A DNA stretch of 64,000 bases from Phycisphaerales bacterium UBA2421. Its GTDB lineage: Bacteria > Planctomycetota > Phycisphaerae > Tepidisphaerales > Tepidisphaeraceae. The translations under genes were made by a program, and so were the position numbers. Where the stretch lies: assembly GCA_002343075.1 (NCBI GenBank), contig DDRH01000044.1, positions 35,460-99,459 on the forward strand. The letters run 5' to 3'. Shown here piece by piece: positions 53,978 to 64,000 of the stretch. Under the pieces are notes generated by a model that searched no databases, was not told the DNA's origin, and saw only the letters and a list, made by a program, of their open reading frames with translations. Position 1 is the stretch's first letter; the number at the start of each line of letters is the position of its first letter.

Positions 53978-55933
53978 TCACGCCGCCCGGCGGATCGGTG
54001 TCTCAGCGATGACCGCGACATCGAAATCTGACGCCGGAATCGGGCGGGAAAACAGATATCCCTGGGCCGTTTTGCACGCCAACGACTGCAGTAGCGCAAC
54101 CTGCTCGAGCGATTCAACTCCCTCGGCAACCAGGGTCATCTCAAGGTCGCCGGCAAGGGTGATCGCCGAGTGCACCACCGCTGCAGTGCGCCGGGAGAAC
54201 GTGTGTTCGTCTAGGAACGATCGATCGAGCTTGATCCCATCAAGTTCGAACCGACGAAGCGACCCGAGCGAGGACAGGCCGGTGCCGAAGTCGTCGAGGA
54301 ACACCCGCATTCCGAGCTGTCGAATCTCGCCGATCGCCCTGCGCGCGATTTCCGGGTCGGTGGTCAGCGCGGTTTCAGTGATTTCGCAGACGAGTCGCTT
54401 CGGATCGACTCCGACGCGAGCGATGATCTCCTCAAGCGGCTTGATAAATTCTTTCTCTGCCAACTGGCGGCGCGACACATTCACGCTGAGGTACTGCAAC
54501 TGCGGGAACGCCTTCAACTGTCGTGCCGCTTGCTCGAAGATCCAGATGCCGATGGGCACGATCAGCCCGGTTTCTTCGGCCAGCGGGATGAAGTCGACGG
54601 GCGCAATCATCCCATGTTGCTGATGTTGCCAGCGGAGCAGCGCCTCGGCACCGATCGGCTGGCGGGTGTCGAGCGACACGATCGGCTGATACCAGGCCGC
54701 CAGCTCGCCGCGATCGATGGCATGGCGGAGGTCGTTTTCCAGAACAAGCCGGCGCATCGCGCGCTCGTGCATCGTGTGATCAAAAACCACCGCCCGGCCT
54801 CGGCCATTGGCCTTTGCCGAATACATAGCTGTGTCGGCATCGCGCAATACATCTTCAGCATTGCGGTAGCCGAAGCGGCTGAAGGTGATGCCGATGCTCG
54901 AGGTGCTGTTGACCACGCGCCCGGCGAGGTCATAGGGGCGCGCGAGAATATGGAGTACACGGTCGGCCGTGGCAAGCACTGCCGCCTCGTCGTTGAAGCC
55001 TTCCATCAAGATACAAAACTCGTCACCCCCGAGCCGGGCCGCCAGGGCGAGCGGACTTGTGCCGCGCGCCACCACGTCAGAGGGTGAAAGGGCCAGGGTC
55101 AACCTCTCGCTGATGCTGCGCAGCAATTGGTCGCCGCATTCATGCCCGAGGCTGTCATTGATGACCTTAAAGCGATCAAAATCGATGAACATCACCGCGT
55201 ACTGGTGAGACGGCTCTTTCTGCTGCTTGGAAATGGCGGCCAGTAGCCGATCATAGAACTGCACGCGGTTGGGCAATCCGGTGAGCTTGTCGCACATCGC
55301 GAGTTTTCGCAGTTCGCCAGTCCGCTCCGCGACGACGACTTCCAGTTCGTCCATTCGCAGCTTGTCCTTGGCTCTTTCGATCTCCAGCTCACTGGTTCTG
55401 ACCGTCACGAGCTTCTCTAGCTCATCCGTGCGCAGCTGCGCCTGCTTCAGCAGTGCCCACCGTTCGCGCAGCGAGCGCGCCATTGACTGCACTTCAACTG
55501 GATCGAAGGGCTTCTTCAAAATCAACAGTTTGTCGAGTGCCTTCACCTGCTCGGCGATGTGCTCCCATGAGTGATCCGAAAACGCTGTGCAGATGACGAT
55601 GGTGGCGTCGACATCCACCTTGCGAATCTCCTGAATCGTCTTCAGACCATCCCATCCCGGAGGCATGCGCATGTCAACGAAGGCAGCAAAGAAGGGCTCT
55701 TTACGCTCCTTCGCCTTCTTGAGCATCATGAAGCCCTCTTCGCCTTGGTGCGCATGCGCAAGCTCAAAAGTCTGTTCCGAAGCCACTGCGGTCGTTTCGC
55801 CGAGCATCTGCGCTTCGAGTGCGTCCAGCGAGGTGGCGGAAGTGCCGGGCCGAGTAAGAATCTTGCGGAAATCCGAGTGGATATCCACATTGTCGTCAAT
55901 GACGAGGATTCGGTTGTTTTCGTACTCGTTCAC
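53978..55933 (-). CDS. Response regulator with GGDEF and EAL domains
   Basis: 651 residues. The REC domain ([30 protein letters not shown] with the phospho-Asp, and LILKKPFDP) is followed by a coiled coil near 165-210. A GGDEF domain comes next ([15 protein letters not shown]) without the usual RxxD inhibitory site before the motif. Then comes an EAL domain with all catalytic positions visible: [64 protein letters not shown] and QGYLFSRP. Both a cyclase and a phosphodiesterase may be active. It overlaps the upstream kinase gene by ATGA (4 bases), so the two are a translationally coupled two-component pair controlling cyclic-di-GMP. Confidence 0.93.
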   Translation of the reverse strand: MNEYENNRILVIDDNVDIHSDFRKILTRPGTSATSLDALEAQMLGETTAVASEQTFELAHAHQGEEGFMMLKKAKERKEPFFAAFVDMRMPPGWDGLKTIQEIRKVDVDATIVICTAFSDHSWEHIAEQVKALDKLLILKKPFDPVEVQSMARSLRERWALLKQAQLRTDELEKLVTVRTSELEIERAKDKLRMDELEVVVAERTGELRKLAMCDKLTGLPNRVQFYDRLLAAISKQQKEPSHQYAVMFIDFDRFKVINDSLGHECGDQLLRSISERLTLALSPSDVVARGTSPLALAARLGGDEFCILMEGFNDEAAVLATADRVLHILARPYDLAGRVVNSTSSIGITFSRFGYRNAEDVLRDADTAMYSAKANGRGRAVVFDHTMHERAMRRLVLENDLRHAIDRGELAAWYQPIVSLDTRQPIGAEALLRWQHQQHGMIAPVDFIPLAEETGLIVPIGIWIFEQAARQLKAFPQLQYLSVNVSRRQLAEKEFIKPLEEIIARVGVDPKRLVCEITETALTTDPEIARRAIGEIRQLGMRVFLDDFGTGLSSLGSLRRFELDGIKLDRSFLDEHTFSRRTAAVVHSAITLAGDLEMTLVAEGVESLEQVALLQSLACKTAQGYLFSRPIPASDFDVAVIAETPIRRAA

Positions 55934-57609
55934 GCTGCCTCCTTGCGAGCCGCACCCTGGGTCTGCTGGACGGGAATCGTGAGTGTAAAGGTCGCGCCGG
56001 TGCCCGGTCCGTCGCTCCGAGCGGTGAGTGAACCGCGCATTTCGCCCGCCGCATTGGCCCCGCTGTGAAGGCCGAAGCCGTGGCCCCCCTCAAACGTGGT
56101 GTATCCGTGCCGAAAGAGCTTGGCCAACGCGTCTGGCGCGATGCCGACGCCATTGTCTTGGACTTCAAATTCAATGGCATCGCCGCGATTAACGCGTCGA
56201 ACCCGCAGCGTTACATGCCGCTCAGCGACGTCAGGATGGCAGGTTGCCTTCTTTGCGTTGCTGATCAGGTTGACCAGGATCTGCAGGATCTTGTGCTTAT
56301 CCATCGGCACCGCGGATAGTCCGGGTTCATACTCTCGATGCAGGTGAACCTGATGACGCTCCATGGAAACGAGGTTCATTTTCAGCGCATCTTCCACAAC
56401 CGCAGTCGGTTCGGTCGGCAGATACATCGTGGAAGCCGACGCCGAGCTTTGCTGCATACGAACAACTTCCTTGATGTGTTCAATTCCGACGACCAGTTGG
56501 TCGACTTCCTTCTGAATCGCAGATTGATCCTCGTTGAGCTTTGCGTGCAATTGACTGAGAAACTCGGGTAGGCACCTGCCTCGCGAATCGCTGGTGACAA
56601 ATTCGCCCAATCGTGCCTTCTCCTGCTCGATCAAGCCCGCCAGCTTGCCCAGGCTGGGCAAGCGCGAGGCTCGCACGCAGTCATTGATCATGCGCGCCGA
56701 GACGTTCACACTGTTGAGCACGTTGCCAACATTGTGCAGTACATCCGTGGCGATCTCAGCCTGCCCGGCCTTTCGTGATGCCAGCAGAAGCTGATCCTGC
56801 AACTTTGATCGCTCATTTTCCAGCGCTTCACGCTTGGCCAACTCCGATTTGGTGACGACCACGACAACGCCGGTAGAAAGCAGCGTGGTCCCAACGATCA
56901 CCACCAGCGACAATGCCGCGCCACGGTTTCCAGCAATCGCGGCAAGCCATGTACTGGCGTTGAAATCGACCCCTACGGCACCTTCCACCTGTCCGCTGGA
57001 GTCTCTCAGCGGGACGCTTGCACTTACCCAGGTGCCCCACCTGTCGGTGTAAGGCACGGGATCAAAGTTCGCCTTGCCATCCAACGCAAGAAGCATCGCT
57101 TCGGTGGCATCAGGATAGATTTCGCCGAGGTCTGTCCGCGCTTCCCGGTCTTCGTCGATGACTCCGTTGCGGTCGTAGTCGGTTTCCGAGTCGACCATAA
57201 GCATGATCCCGCCGTCGGGCGACTTTCGGTAGGTATAGATGTCGCAGACATTCGGGTTGACCGCCAACCACCGCTTTTGGCTTTCGATCATCTTGAGATA
57301 ATCCGGATCGTCCGCCGGCGTATCGAGCGTGAGACGGCTGTGCCCGAGCAATTCCAATTCCTGCGCGTAAGTCGGGGCGATACCGTCGAGCATCTTCTGC
57401 AAGCGGGCGCGTTCTCGCTCGCCGGCCACTTCAGGCATGATGAAGCCCGCCACAATCAGTATTCCGAGCAACAAGCTGGAGGATGGCGGCAACCCCGCGC
57501 CATGTCTCTTTCGCAGAGAACGAGACACTGCGATCACAGCCAGGGTGAGGGCCGCGCAAAAGACGATCGAGTCAATTCGATAGGCTATAACTTGTTCTAG
57601 AATCAGCAT
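55930..57609 (-). CDS. Sensor histidine kinase with Cache-like periplasmic domain
   Basis: 559 residues. An N-terminal helix ([18 protein letters not shown]) and a second ([15 protein letters not shown]) precede a periplasmic Cache-like sensor of about 190 residues ([36 protein letters not shown]). It contains a loop like an EF hand ([13 protein letters not shown]). A third helix ([20 protein letters not shown]) leads to the kinase core. The phospho-His is in the [13 protein letters not shown] box, and the ATP domain has [20 protein letters not shown] and [20 protein letters not shown]. It likely phosphorylates the REC domain encoded by the overlapping downstream gene. The LHNVGN-type phosphoacceptor box is the short class without a standard HisKA sequence. 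Confidence 0.92.
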   Translation of the reverse strand: MLILEQVIAYRIDSIVFCAALTLAVIAVSRSLRKRHGAGLPPSSSLLLGILIVAGFIMPEVAGERERARLQKMLDGIAPTYAQELELLGHSRLTLDTPADDPDYLKMIESQKRWLAVNPNVCDIYTYRKSPDGGIMLMVDSETDYDRNGVIDEDREARTDLGEIYPDATEAMLLALDGKANFDPVPYTDRWGTWVSASVPLRDSSGQVEGAVGVDFNASTWLAAIAGNRGAALSLVVIVGTTLLSTGVVVVVTKSELAKREALENERSKLQDQLLLASRKAGQAEIATDVLHNVGNVLNSVNVSARMINDCVRASRLPSLGKLAGLIEQEKARLGEFVTSDSRGRCLPEFLSQLHAKLNEDQSAIQKEVDQLVVGIEHIKEVVRMQQSSASASTMYLPTEPTAVVEDALKMNLVSMERHQVHLHREYEPGLSAVPMDKHKILQILVNLISNAKKATCHPDVAERHVTLRVRRVNRGDAIEFEVQDNGVGIAPDALAKLFRHGYTTFEGGHGFGLHSGANAAGEMRGSLTARSDGPGTGATFTLTIPVQQTQGAARKEAA

Positions 57610-57900
57610 TTCGACTCACTTGACCGGCACTGCCGGGCAGAATGGGCGTCGGCACGCAATCGTGCACGCCGGGAGCTCCTTCGTGTTTTAGTTCCGACCT
57701 GCTGATTTTGTCGGAGATATCAGTTTGCGAGTGAAGTAAAATGAGTCGGAGGGGAGCCTTTACCCGTGTTCCAATCGATTGAAGGAGGTTATCGGAGCAT
57801 GGCGGGATGGGCGTGCCTGAGCATGTCCCCACCGCCCCCGATGGGTCGGTGAGGCTGATGGCTGTGGTTACTTTGCTGGCTTTGCGGCCTGGGGATGTAG

Positions 57901-59238
57901 TTACGCCGCGACTGTCACGCTGGTGCGGCCTGTTTCGCTGACGCGTTCGATATCGGCACCGACGCTCATGAGCTTCTGCTCGATTTTCTCATAGCCGCGA
58001 TCGATGTGATATACGCGGTCGATTCGCGTCGTTCCCTTGGCGACCATCGCCGCCATCACCAGTGCGGCGCTGGCGCGCAAGTCGCTGGCCATCACCGGCG
58101 CGCCGTTCAACTCTTTCACGCCTTGGATGATCGCGGTGGGGCCTTCCTTGCGAATCCGTGCGCCCATGCGGTTCAGCTCGCCTACATGCAGAAACCGGTC
58201 GGGGAAAATGCGTTCCGTGATGACACTGATCCCGTCAGCAAGGCACAGCAAGGCCATTAGCTGTGCCTGAAGATCGGTGGGGAAGCCCGGATAGGGCTGC
58301 GTTGTCATCTCAATCGGCTGCAGTCGACGGCTGCTGCTGACGTAAATAGTGCCGTTCTCACGCGTAATCTTCACGCCCACTTCCTGCAGACGATCTTCGA
58401 CTGCAAGCAGGTGGTCGAGGTTGCAATGCTTCAATTCAAGCTCGCCGTTGGTGATGGCGGCGGCCATGATGAACGTGCCGGTTTCGATGCGATCGGGAAT
58501 GACCCTGTGTTCGACCCCAACAAGCCTCTCGACGCCCTCGATCCTGATCTCCGGAGTGCCGTGGCCGGTGATTTTCGCGCCCATTTTATTGAGCATGTTA
58601 GCGCAATCACTCACTTCCGGCTCACACGCGGCACCGACGATGGTTGTCTCGCCTTCAGCCAGCGCGGCTGCGGACATGACATTGATGGTGCCGAGCACGG
58701 TCGGGCCTTGCGCCCCGCCGAGGTACATACGGCAGCCTTTCAGCCTGCCATTGACCTCACCGACGATGTTCCCGCCTTCGGTGTGAAACGTCGCGCCGAG
58801 CTTTTGCAGCCCACGGACATGAAGATCCACGGGGCGATCGCCGATGGCACACCCGCCGGGTATACTCACGACCGCGCGCTTGCGCTTGGCGAGCAGCGGC
58901 CCAAGTACGCAAATGCTTGCCCGCATTGTCTTTACGATGTCATACCGGGCTTCGCAGTTGTGTTCATCGGTAACGGTGATATCGAGGGGGCCGTTGAGGC
59001 TCGGCCCCATCCCGCCGGATGTGAGCGTGCCAGGCTCGTGCCTGAAGATGTGACAGCCCAGCTCGCCAAGGAGCTTGTTCATGCTGTCAATGTCACTCAG
59101 ACGAGGCACGCCTTTCAGCGTGGTGCGCCCCTCGGCCATCAAGCATGCTGCCATGATCGGCAGGGCCGAATTCTTGGAGCCTGAGATTTCAATACGACCT
59201 TTAAGGCGACTGCCGCCGCGGATGAGGAAGGAATCCAT
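57901..59238 (-). CDS. murA: UDP-N-acetylglucosamine 1-carboxyvinyltransferase MurA
   Basis: 445 residues from the Met at 59238 (MDSFLIRGGSRLKGRIEISG); the frame extends 10 codons further but without conservation. First committed step of peptidoglycan synthesis: transfer of enolpyruvyl from PEP to UDP-GlcNAc. SKNSALPIMAACLMAEGRTT (substrate Lys/Asn), KTMRASICVLGPLLAKRKRA and SIPGGCAIGDRPVDLHVRGL match the family; C130 is the catalytic Cys that fosfomycin attacks. The PYPGFPTDLQAQLMALLCLA and FPDRFLHVGELNRMGARI segments confirm it. With mreBCD it indicates a peptidoglycan-based, elongating cell type. It stands alone on the minus strand between two signalling genes. Confidence 0.96.
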   Translation of the reverse strand: MDSFLIRGGSRLKGRIEISGSKNSALPIMAACLMAEGRTTLKGVPRLSDIDSMNKLLGELGCHIFRHEPGTLTSGGMGPSLNGPLDITVTDEHNCEARYDIVKTMRASICVLGPLLAKRKRAVVSIPGGCAIGDRPVDLHVRGLQKLGATFHTEGGNIVGEVNGRLKGCRMYLGGAQGPTVLGTINVMSAAALAEGETTIVGAACEPEVSDCANMLNKMGAKITGHGTPEIRIEGVERLVGVEHRVIPDRIETGTFIMAAAITNGELELKHCNLDHLLAVEDRLQEVGVKITRENGTIYVSSSRRLQPIEMTTQPYPGFPTDLQAQLMALLCLADGISVITERIFPDRFLHVGELNRMGARIRKEGPTAIIQGVKELNGAPVMASDLRASAALVMAAMVAKGTTRIDRVYHIDRGYEKIEQKLMSVGADIERVSETGRTSVTVAA

Positions 59239-59357
59239 GATTTGCTCGTCCTTGAGACTGCGTAACAACGCTCCAAATCACCATTTGCACCCATCGGGCT
59301 TTAACCTCACCCGGAGGGCCGAAAATCGCAGAAGCTGCCCCTGCGACCTGATTTGGG

Positions 59358-62300
59358 TTGCATCGGCCGATCCATCAACCGATGATAAAAAGTTTCACCC
59401 TCGCAGTCAGACGGCCGTCACGCGGCTTGGCGACATGCGGAGGTGGTCAAAGTGTATTGTCGCGCGCTTCGCTGGTAATTCAAGGTGCGGTAGCCGGAAA
59501 GGCGCGAAAAAGCGGCCGCCGCAACGACAGCTCTCGATTTTCCTTGGTAAGAAATAGCTTGCGCGTAACGCTAAACAAGCCGAATTGGAGTTTCGCCCGC
59601 GCGGCAGGATGCACGGTCGGCGTGGCGACTGCGTACGCGGGCTTGGGCTACCTCGCGAACTTGCTCGCGATTCCTCCAACGTATGCCACTGCCATCTGGC
59701 CCCCGGCGGGGATTGCGCTGGCAGCGGCGCTGCTGTGGGGTCGCTGCGCGTGGCCGGGGATCTTCGCTGGGGCAATCGTCGCCAATGGCTGGAGCATCGT
59801 CCGCAGCGACACCCCGCATGGGTGGGCGACTATCCTCCCCATTGCCGCATGCGTCAGCCTCGCGGCGCTCTTTCAGGCAGTGACCGGTGCGACCCTGATC
59901 CGAAAAATCAACGGTCCAGCCCTGGAGATGACGAGTGAGAGCAACATCCTCCGAGCGTGGCTCGTCGGCGGGCCTGTTTCATGTGTAATCGCTGCCACAC
60001 TGGGCGTCGGTGTCCTCTTCTCCGCGGGCATCATCACCGGTGCCGCAGCGCCCCTGGCTTGTTTCACCTGGTGGGTGGGTGACACCATTGGTGTTCTCAC
60101 GTTTCTCCCACTGATGTTCATACTGTTCGCCCACCCGCGACCGCTGTGGAGCCGAAGGTTGGTCACCGTCGGGCTGCCACTTGTGGCATTGCTTGCGGTC
60201 ACAGTTGTGGTCTTCATCTACGGCAGCCGACTGGAACGGATTCAGATCGAACAGAAGCTGGATGAGCAAGCAGGCCTGATCGCCCACGATCTCACCCGCG
60301 CGCTCGATGCACATGTCGAGTCTGTCTATGCGATCGCTGCACTCGTTAACAGCTCGGAATCTGTCAGCGCAAGTGAATTCCGGACATTCGTCAACCCCAT
60401 ACTGCAACGACACCCCGGACTGCGCGCCCTCGGGTGGAATGAAGAAGTGGCCGACGACGACCGGCGGCACTTCGAAGCCACCGCGGGCGCGCCCGGGGAA
60501 GGTCCGCTTACCATTCTCGAACCGGGACCAGACGACACTCTTGTTGCGGCACCCCGGAGAGCGTCGTACAGCGTCGTGCGGTTTCTGGAACCGCGCGCGG
60601 GAAATCGGGGGGTGCTCGGCTTGAATGTGGCATGGCATCCGGCCCGCGTCGACGCAATGAACCGCGCGCGAGACACCGGGGAAGTGTCGGCTTCAGATTT
60701 TGTCCAGCTTGTGCAGGAAAACCGCAGGGAGGATGGCCTGCTGGTATTCGCACCTGTCTACCGAAAGCAGACGATTAACGAGACTGTCGAGCAGCGGCGC
60801 GAAAATGTGATCGGGTATTCGGTTGCCGCGATAACCCTCGCACGCGTCATCGAACTTGCGGTCCGACCTGAAAGTCTGGTTGGCTCCGCAATCTCGATCG
60901 TCGATGCGGATTCAGGCCGGTCCTTTTCGGTCAGCGGGACGCAACCGGTACCCCCTGGAATTCCAGGATTTCACCGCGAGATCAAGTTCTCCGGCCGCCG
61001 CTGGCTCCTTCTGGCACAGCCGACGCGCGAACACTTCGCGTCGCTCAGGAACTGGTCGGCCTATACCGTGCTTGCCGGAGGACTGCTCATGACGAGCTTG
61101 ATGGGCGGGGTCTTGCTCGTGCTTACGGGCCGAACGGCGCGCGTCGAATCCCTGGTAGCCAGCCGCACGGCCGAACTCGCCGCCGCCAAAGATGCCGCTG
61201 AGGCGGGCGCGCGCGCGAAAAGTGAGTTCCTGGCCAACATGAGCCATGAAATCCGCACGCCCATGTCTGCAATCCTGGGCAACACCGAATTGCTGCGCGA
61301 CGCCGCCATCTCGCGCGCCGATGAAGCCGACGCCCTCGAAGCAATCGCCCGGAATGGCGAGCACTTGCTCAGCGTAATCAACGACATCCTCGATCTCAGC
61401 AAGATTGAAGCCGGACAGATGCCCGTTGAACATGTCTCCACCAACCCCGCGGACGTCATTCGCGATGTGGCCGAGTCGCTGCGCGCCCAGGCGGATGCGA
61501 AGGGGTTGGGCATGTCGTGGCAGGTTGAACCCGACGTGCCCGCCGCGATTATCACCGACCCCACCAAGCTGCGGCAGATTCTCTTTAACCTGCTCAGTAA
61601 TGCGATCAAGTTTACTCACCGAGGCACGGTATCGGTCACCGCTTCAGTCGAGCACGGGGATAAGCGCAAAGGTCTGGCAATCACGGTGACCGACACGGGA
61701 ATCGGCCTCACAACCGACCAAGTTTCCCGCCTGTTTCAACCATTTACGCAAGCTGACACTTCGACCACTCGGCGCTTCGGCGGTACCGGACTGGGGCTGC
61801 ACATCTCCAAATCATTAGTCACGATGCTTGGCGGAACCATTGAAGTACAATCTATCCCCGGAAATGGCTCGACGTTTCGCTTCAGCGTCCCCGCAATCGA
61901 AACGGCCACGCGAGCAGCCAATCAGCCGCTCGCCGCGCCGCCACCACACGCCTCAGCGCCTTCGACGACGCCATTGCAGGGCGCTCATGTGCTGATCGCA
62001 GAAGACGGAGAGGATAACCGGCGACTGATTTCTCGCTTTCTTGAGAGGGCGGGCGCAACGGTTCTCTCGGTCGAGAACGGCCGCAAGGCCATCGACGCGG
62101 CGGTGGCCGGCCGCGAGTTTCGACTCATCTTAATGGACATGCAGATGCCGGAGATAGACGGCTATGACGCGGCCCGACGGCTTCGCGAATTGGGATGTTC
62201 CGTGCCGATCATCGCCGTCACCGCACACGCGATGGCCAGCGATCGAGAAAAGTGCCTGAACGCCGGCTGCGACGAGTACATGGTCAAGCCGGTCAAGCGC

Positions 62301-62699
62301 GACGCGCTGGTCCGCCTCGCCGCAAGGCTTATTAACGGTCGTGTGCAAGCGCCCGTTAACGAACCGCCGCTTCTGAGCACGCTTGCTGACGATTCGGAAA
62401 TGAAGGAAATCATCGCTGAATACGCCGGCAACCTCCGAGGGCACGCTACGAGGTTGGAGGCCAGTCTCGCCGCGGGGGATCTGAAGACGCTGGGAACCAT
62501 CGCACATCAGCTCAAAGGCTCGGGCGGGGGCTACGGCTTTACGCCCATCAGCGACGCATCGCGCGACCTCGAGACACAGATAAACCAGCAAGCCGACCTT
62601 GAAACCATCTCAAAATCGACCGCGGCGCTGTGCACTCTTTGCCGGCGGGCCTCGGCGGCACATGTGCTGCATCCGGCACCGACCCCTTTGGCCCGATAA
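59358..62699 (+). CDS. Hybrid histidine kinase: MASE1-CHASE-HisKA-HATPase-REC-HPt
   Basis: Up to 1113 residues. The N-terminal ~75 are uncertain; the Met at 59382 or the TTG at 59560 may be the true start. A MASE1 membrane sensor lies near 80-290 (LANLLAIPPTYATAIWPPAG). A CHASE extracellular domain lies near 320-520 (VNPILQRHPGLRALGWNEEV), followed by a TM helix. The HisKA box (AKSEFLANMSHEIRTPMSAI) is complete. The ATPase has LLSNAIKFTHRG, TDTGIGL and FGGTGLGLHISKSLV. REC holds HVLIAEDGEDNRR and ILMDMQMPEIDGYDAARRLR. HPt has AHQLKGSGGGYGF. A complete phosphorelay in one chain, so it needs only a separate response regulator, not in the next genes. Divergent from murA. Confidence 0.9.
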   Translation: MHRPIHQPMIKSFTLAVRRPSRGLATCGGGQSVLSRASLVIQGAVAGKARKSGRRNDSSRFSLVRNSLRVTLNKPNWSFARAAGCTVGVATAYAGLGYLANLLAIPPTYATAIWPPAGIALAAALLWGRCAWPGIFAGAIVANGWSIVRSDTPHGWATILPIAACVSLAALFQAVTGATLIRKINGPALEMTSESNILRAWLVGGPVSCVIAATLGVGVLFSAGIITGAAAPLACFTWWVGDTIGVLTFLPLMFILFAHPRPLWSRRLVTVGLPLVALLAVTVVVFIYGSRLERIQIEQKLDEQAGLIAHDLTRALDAHVESVYAIAALVNSSESVSASEFRTFVNPILQRHPGLRALGWNEEVADDDRRHFEATAGAPGEGPLTILEPGPDDTLVAAPRRASYSVVRFLEPRAGNRGVLGLNVAWHPARVDAMNRARDTGEVSASDFVQLVQENRREDGLLVFAPVYRKQTINETVEQRRENVIGYSVAAITLARVIELAVRPESLVGSAISIVDADSGRSFSVSGTQPVPPGIPGFHREIKFSGRRWLLLAQPTREHFASLRNWSAYTVLAGGLLMTSLMGGVLLVLTGRTARVESLVASRTAELAAAKDAAEAGARAKSEFLANMSHEIRTPMSAILGNTELLRDAAISRADEADALEAIARNGEHLLSVINDILDLSKIEAGQMPVEHVSTNPADVIRDVAESLRAQADAKGLGMSWQVEPDVPAAIITDPTKLRQILFNLLSNAIKFTHRGTVSVTASVEHGDKRKGLAITVTDTGIGLTTDQVSRLFQPFTQADTSTTRRFGGTGLGLHISKSLVTMLGGTIEVQSIPGNGSTFRFSVPAIETATRAANQPLAAPPPHASAPSTTPLQGAHVLIAEDGEDNRRLISRFLERAGATVLSVENGRKAIDAAVAGREFRLILMDMQMPEIDGYDAARRLRELGCSVPIIAVTAHAMASDREKCLNAGCDEYMVKPVKRDALVRLAARLINGRVQAPVNEPPLLSTLADDSEMKEIIAEYAGNLRGHATRLEASLAAGDLKTLGTIAHQLKGSGGGYGFTPISDASRDLETQINQQADLETISKSTAALCTLCRRASAAHVLHPAPTPLAR

Positions 62700-62801
62700 C
62701 CGCATGCCGGTCATCAATCGAATTGCCACAACGTAATAAACCGCACCGATCTGACATCCGATACGACTACTATGGCCTACAATCGTATGGGAGAAGTGCC
62801 T

Positions 62802-64000
62802 GTGAAAACCAACTACCTCGTCGCCGTGGTCGCGGTTGCCACCATTGCGGTTTCGTCGGTGCTCGTATTCAAAGCAGCGCAAAAGTTCGGGCAGCGCGAG
62901 GTAGCCCACGCCAGCGCCGAAGGTGCGCGCCCCGCGGTCACCTTCAGTCGCCCCGGCGCCGGGGAGGCGGGTGTGATGCCCAACGCGTTTATCTCCTGCG
63001 ACATCAGCCTGCCAAACACGGGGGCTGGCATCGATGTCGCCACAATGACCGAGTCGAGCGTGCGACTGCTGAAGGCCGACACCATGCTTCCGGTCAAGGC
63101 CCGGCTCAACACCAGCGGGGCGGGCGATGCCATCGTGCTTCAGCCGATCGAGCTGCTCCTGCCACAGACGCGATACATCTTCGAGGTCACTTCCAAGCTG
63201 CGCGATACCCAGGGATCATCGTTTCGTCCGTTTAAGTTCAGTTTCACCACCGCCGCCGGCGCACGAACCGAGAGCTATCCGGTTGCCTTTGAAAAGGTGC
63301 AGATGCCCGCGACGCAGGTGATGATGCCCGGCCGCGACGTGCCAAGCGCATACACCGGGCTGGCGTTTGGCCCGGACGGGCGACTTTATGCGGGCACCTT
63401 TGACGGTCGCATCTTCAGCTATGAAGTCGCCGACGACGGCGCGCTCACGAACCCGCAAACCATCAACACGCTTCAGGCTGCAGCCAAAGGCCCACGGATT
63501 ATCACCGGCATCACGTTTGACCCGAAAAGCACTGCAAGCGATCCAATCCTGTGGGTGGGCCACGGGCAAATGGCCTTCAACGAAGGTCGCATCGAGGGGG
63601 CCGAGGATTGGACGAGCAAAATCAGCGTGCTCAGCGGGCCGTCGCTGTCGAGCTACCAGGATGTGGTCGTCAATCTGCCGCGGGCATACAAAGACCATCT
63701 GAACTTCCAGATGGCATTCGGCCCCGATGGCGCACTCTATTTCTGTCAGGGAAGCAACACCAGTACCGGTGAACCCGATAAAAAGTGGAACTTCCGCCCC
63801 GAGCGCCTGCTTACTGCAGCAACGCTGCGCCTCGACCCTGCGCTCATTAAGCAAACGCCGCTCGATGTCAAAACCGAAGACGGCGGGACATATAACCCCA
63901 GCGCTCCCGATGCTCCGCTGACGATTTTCGCCACCGGTGTGCGCAGCGGGTTTGATCTTCTCTGGCACAGCAACGGCCAGCTCTACACCGGCCTCAACCA
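62802..64000 (+). CDS. PQQ-type sugar dehydrogenase-like protein (3' end cut by window edge)
   Basis: Open to the right edge, about 400 codons seen. I prefer the GTG at 62802, which has GGGAG at 62789-62793; an in-frame ATG at 62772 lacks a site. A signal or anchor helix (NYLVAVVAVATIAVSSVLVF) precedes an Ig-like SbsA domain (PNAFISCDISLPNTGAGIDV) and then a propeller: SAYTGLAFGPDGRLYAGTFD, FSYEVADDGALTNPQTINTL, HLNFQMAFGPDGALYFCQGS and TIFATGVRSGFDLLWHSNGQ. FG-PDG-xLY repeats are diagnostic of the soluble glucose/sorbosone dehydrogenase group, as is the gene at 9440. The catalytic and PQQ residues may lie in the missing part. Confidence 0.8.
   Translation, partial: MKTNYLVAVVAVATIAVSSVLVFKAAQKFGQREVAHASAEGARPAVTFSRPGAGEAGVMPNAFISCDISLPNTGAGIDVATMTESSVRLLKADTMLPVKARLNTSGAGDAIVLQPIELLLPQTRYIFEVTSKLRDTQGSSFRPFKFSFTTAAGARTESYPVAFEKVQMPATQVMMPGRDVPSAYTGLAFGPDGRLYAGTFDGRIFSYEVADDGALTNPQTINTLQAAAKGPRIITGITFDPKSTASDPILWVGHGQMAFNEGRIEGAEDWTSKISVLSGPSLSSYQDVVVNLPRAYKDHLNFQMAFGPDGALYFCQGSNTSTGEPDKKWNFRPERLLTAATLRLDPALIKQTPLDVKTEDGGTYNPSAPDAPLTIFATGVRSGFDLLWHSNGQLYTGLN

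Overview
The window looks like a GC-rich chromosomal segment of a member of the Planctomycetota, probably Phycisphaerae-like. This is inferred from several traits read directly in the proteins. Five secreted repeat or adhesin proteins carry an LEPR-XLL-type N-terminal motif, one protein ends in a planctomycete-style dockerin pair, and three proteins end in PEP-CTERM/VPLPA-CTERM sorting tails. Word-like intergenic repeats are common, and mreBCD and murA are retained. No rRNA, tRNA, CRISPR array, integrase or transposase was recognised.

Layout, left to right. 1-2.6 kb: two head-to-head membrane glycosyltransferases, the first cut by the window edge. 2.8-9.2 kb: clpX with an unusual Gly-rich N-terminal extension, small conserved proteins, and an mreB-mreC-mreD operon. 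9.4-13.7 kb: a secreted PQQ-type sugar dehydrogenase, kynureninase and an AlkD-like protein. The AlkD-like gene is flanked by two decayed DUF433/DUF5615 toxin-antitoxin-like modules that are easy to miss. 13.8-19.4 kb: an ATP-grasp ligase, an esterase, a TlpA-like thioredoxin and a NatAB-type ABC exporter. 19.7-30.1 kb: a large LEPR/dockerin protein, PilZ proteins, nrfHA (dissimilatory nitrite reduction to ammonium) diverging from an outer-membrane barrel gene, and a DUF4136 lipoprotein. 30.4-34.9 kb: a sugar-binding protein, an RTX protein, a PEP-CTERM protein and a broken secreted gene.

35.0-43.0 kb is a same-strand block with an AAA+ ATPase, two PilB/GspE ATPases, a methyltransferase and PilT, so type IV pilus or secretion machinery. 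43.3-50.1 kb holds three RTX-type proteins around a nucleotide-sugar dehydrogenase. 50.3-53.0 kb is an assimilatory sulfate reduction pair (APS-type cysH followed by sulfite reductase). 53.1-62.7 kb is mainly signalling: a DUF3592 protein, a histidine kinase overlapping a REC-GGDEF-EAL regulator, murA, and a MASE1-CHASE hybrid kinase. A second PQQ-type dehydrogenase runs off the right edge.

Three functional threads recur: cell-surface display (RTX, LEPR, PEP-CTERM), cyclic-di-GMP (GGDEF-EAL, two PilZ-like proteins, two MshEN-like PilB N-termini), and reductive N and S metabolism (nrfHA, cysH/sir). All protein names are by motif reading only; no database search was run.
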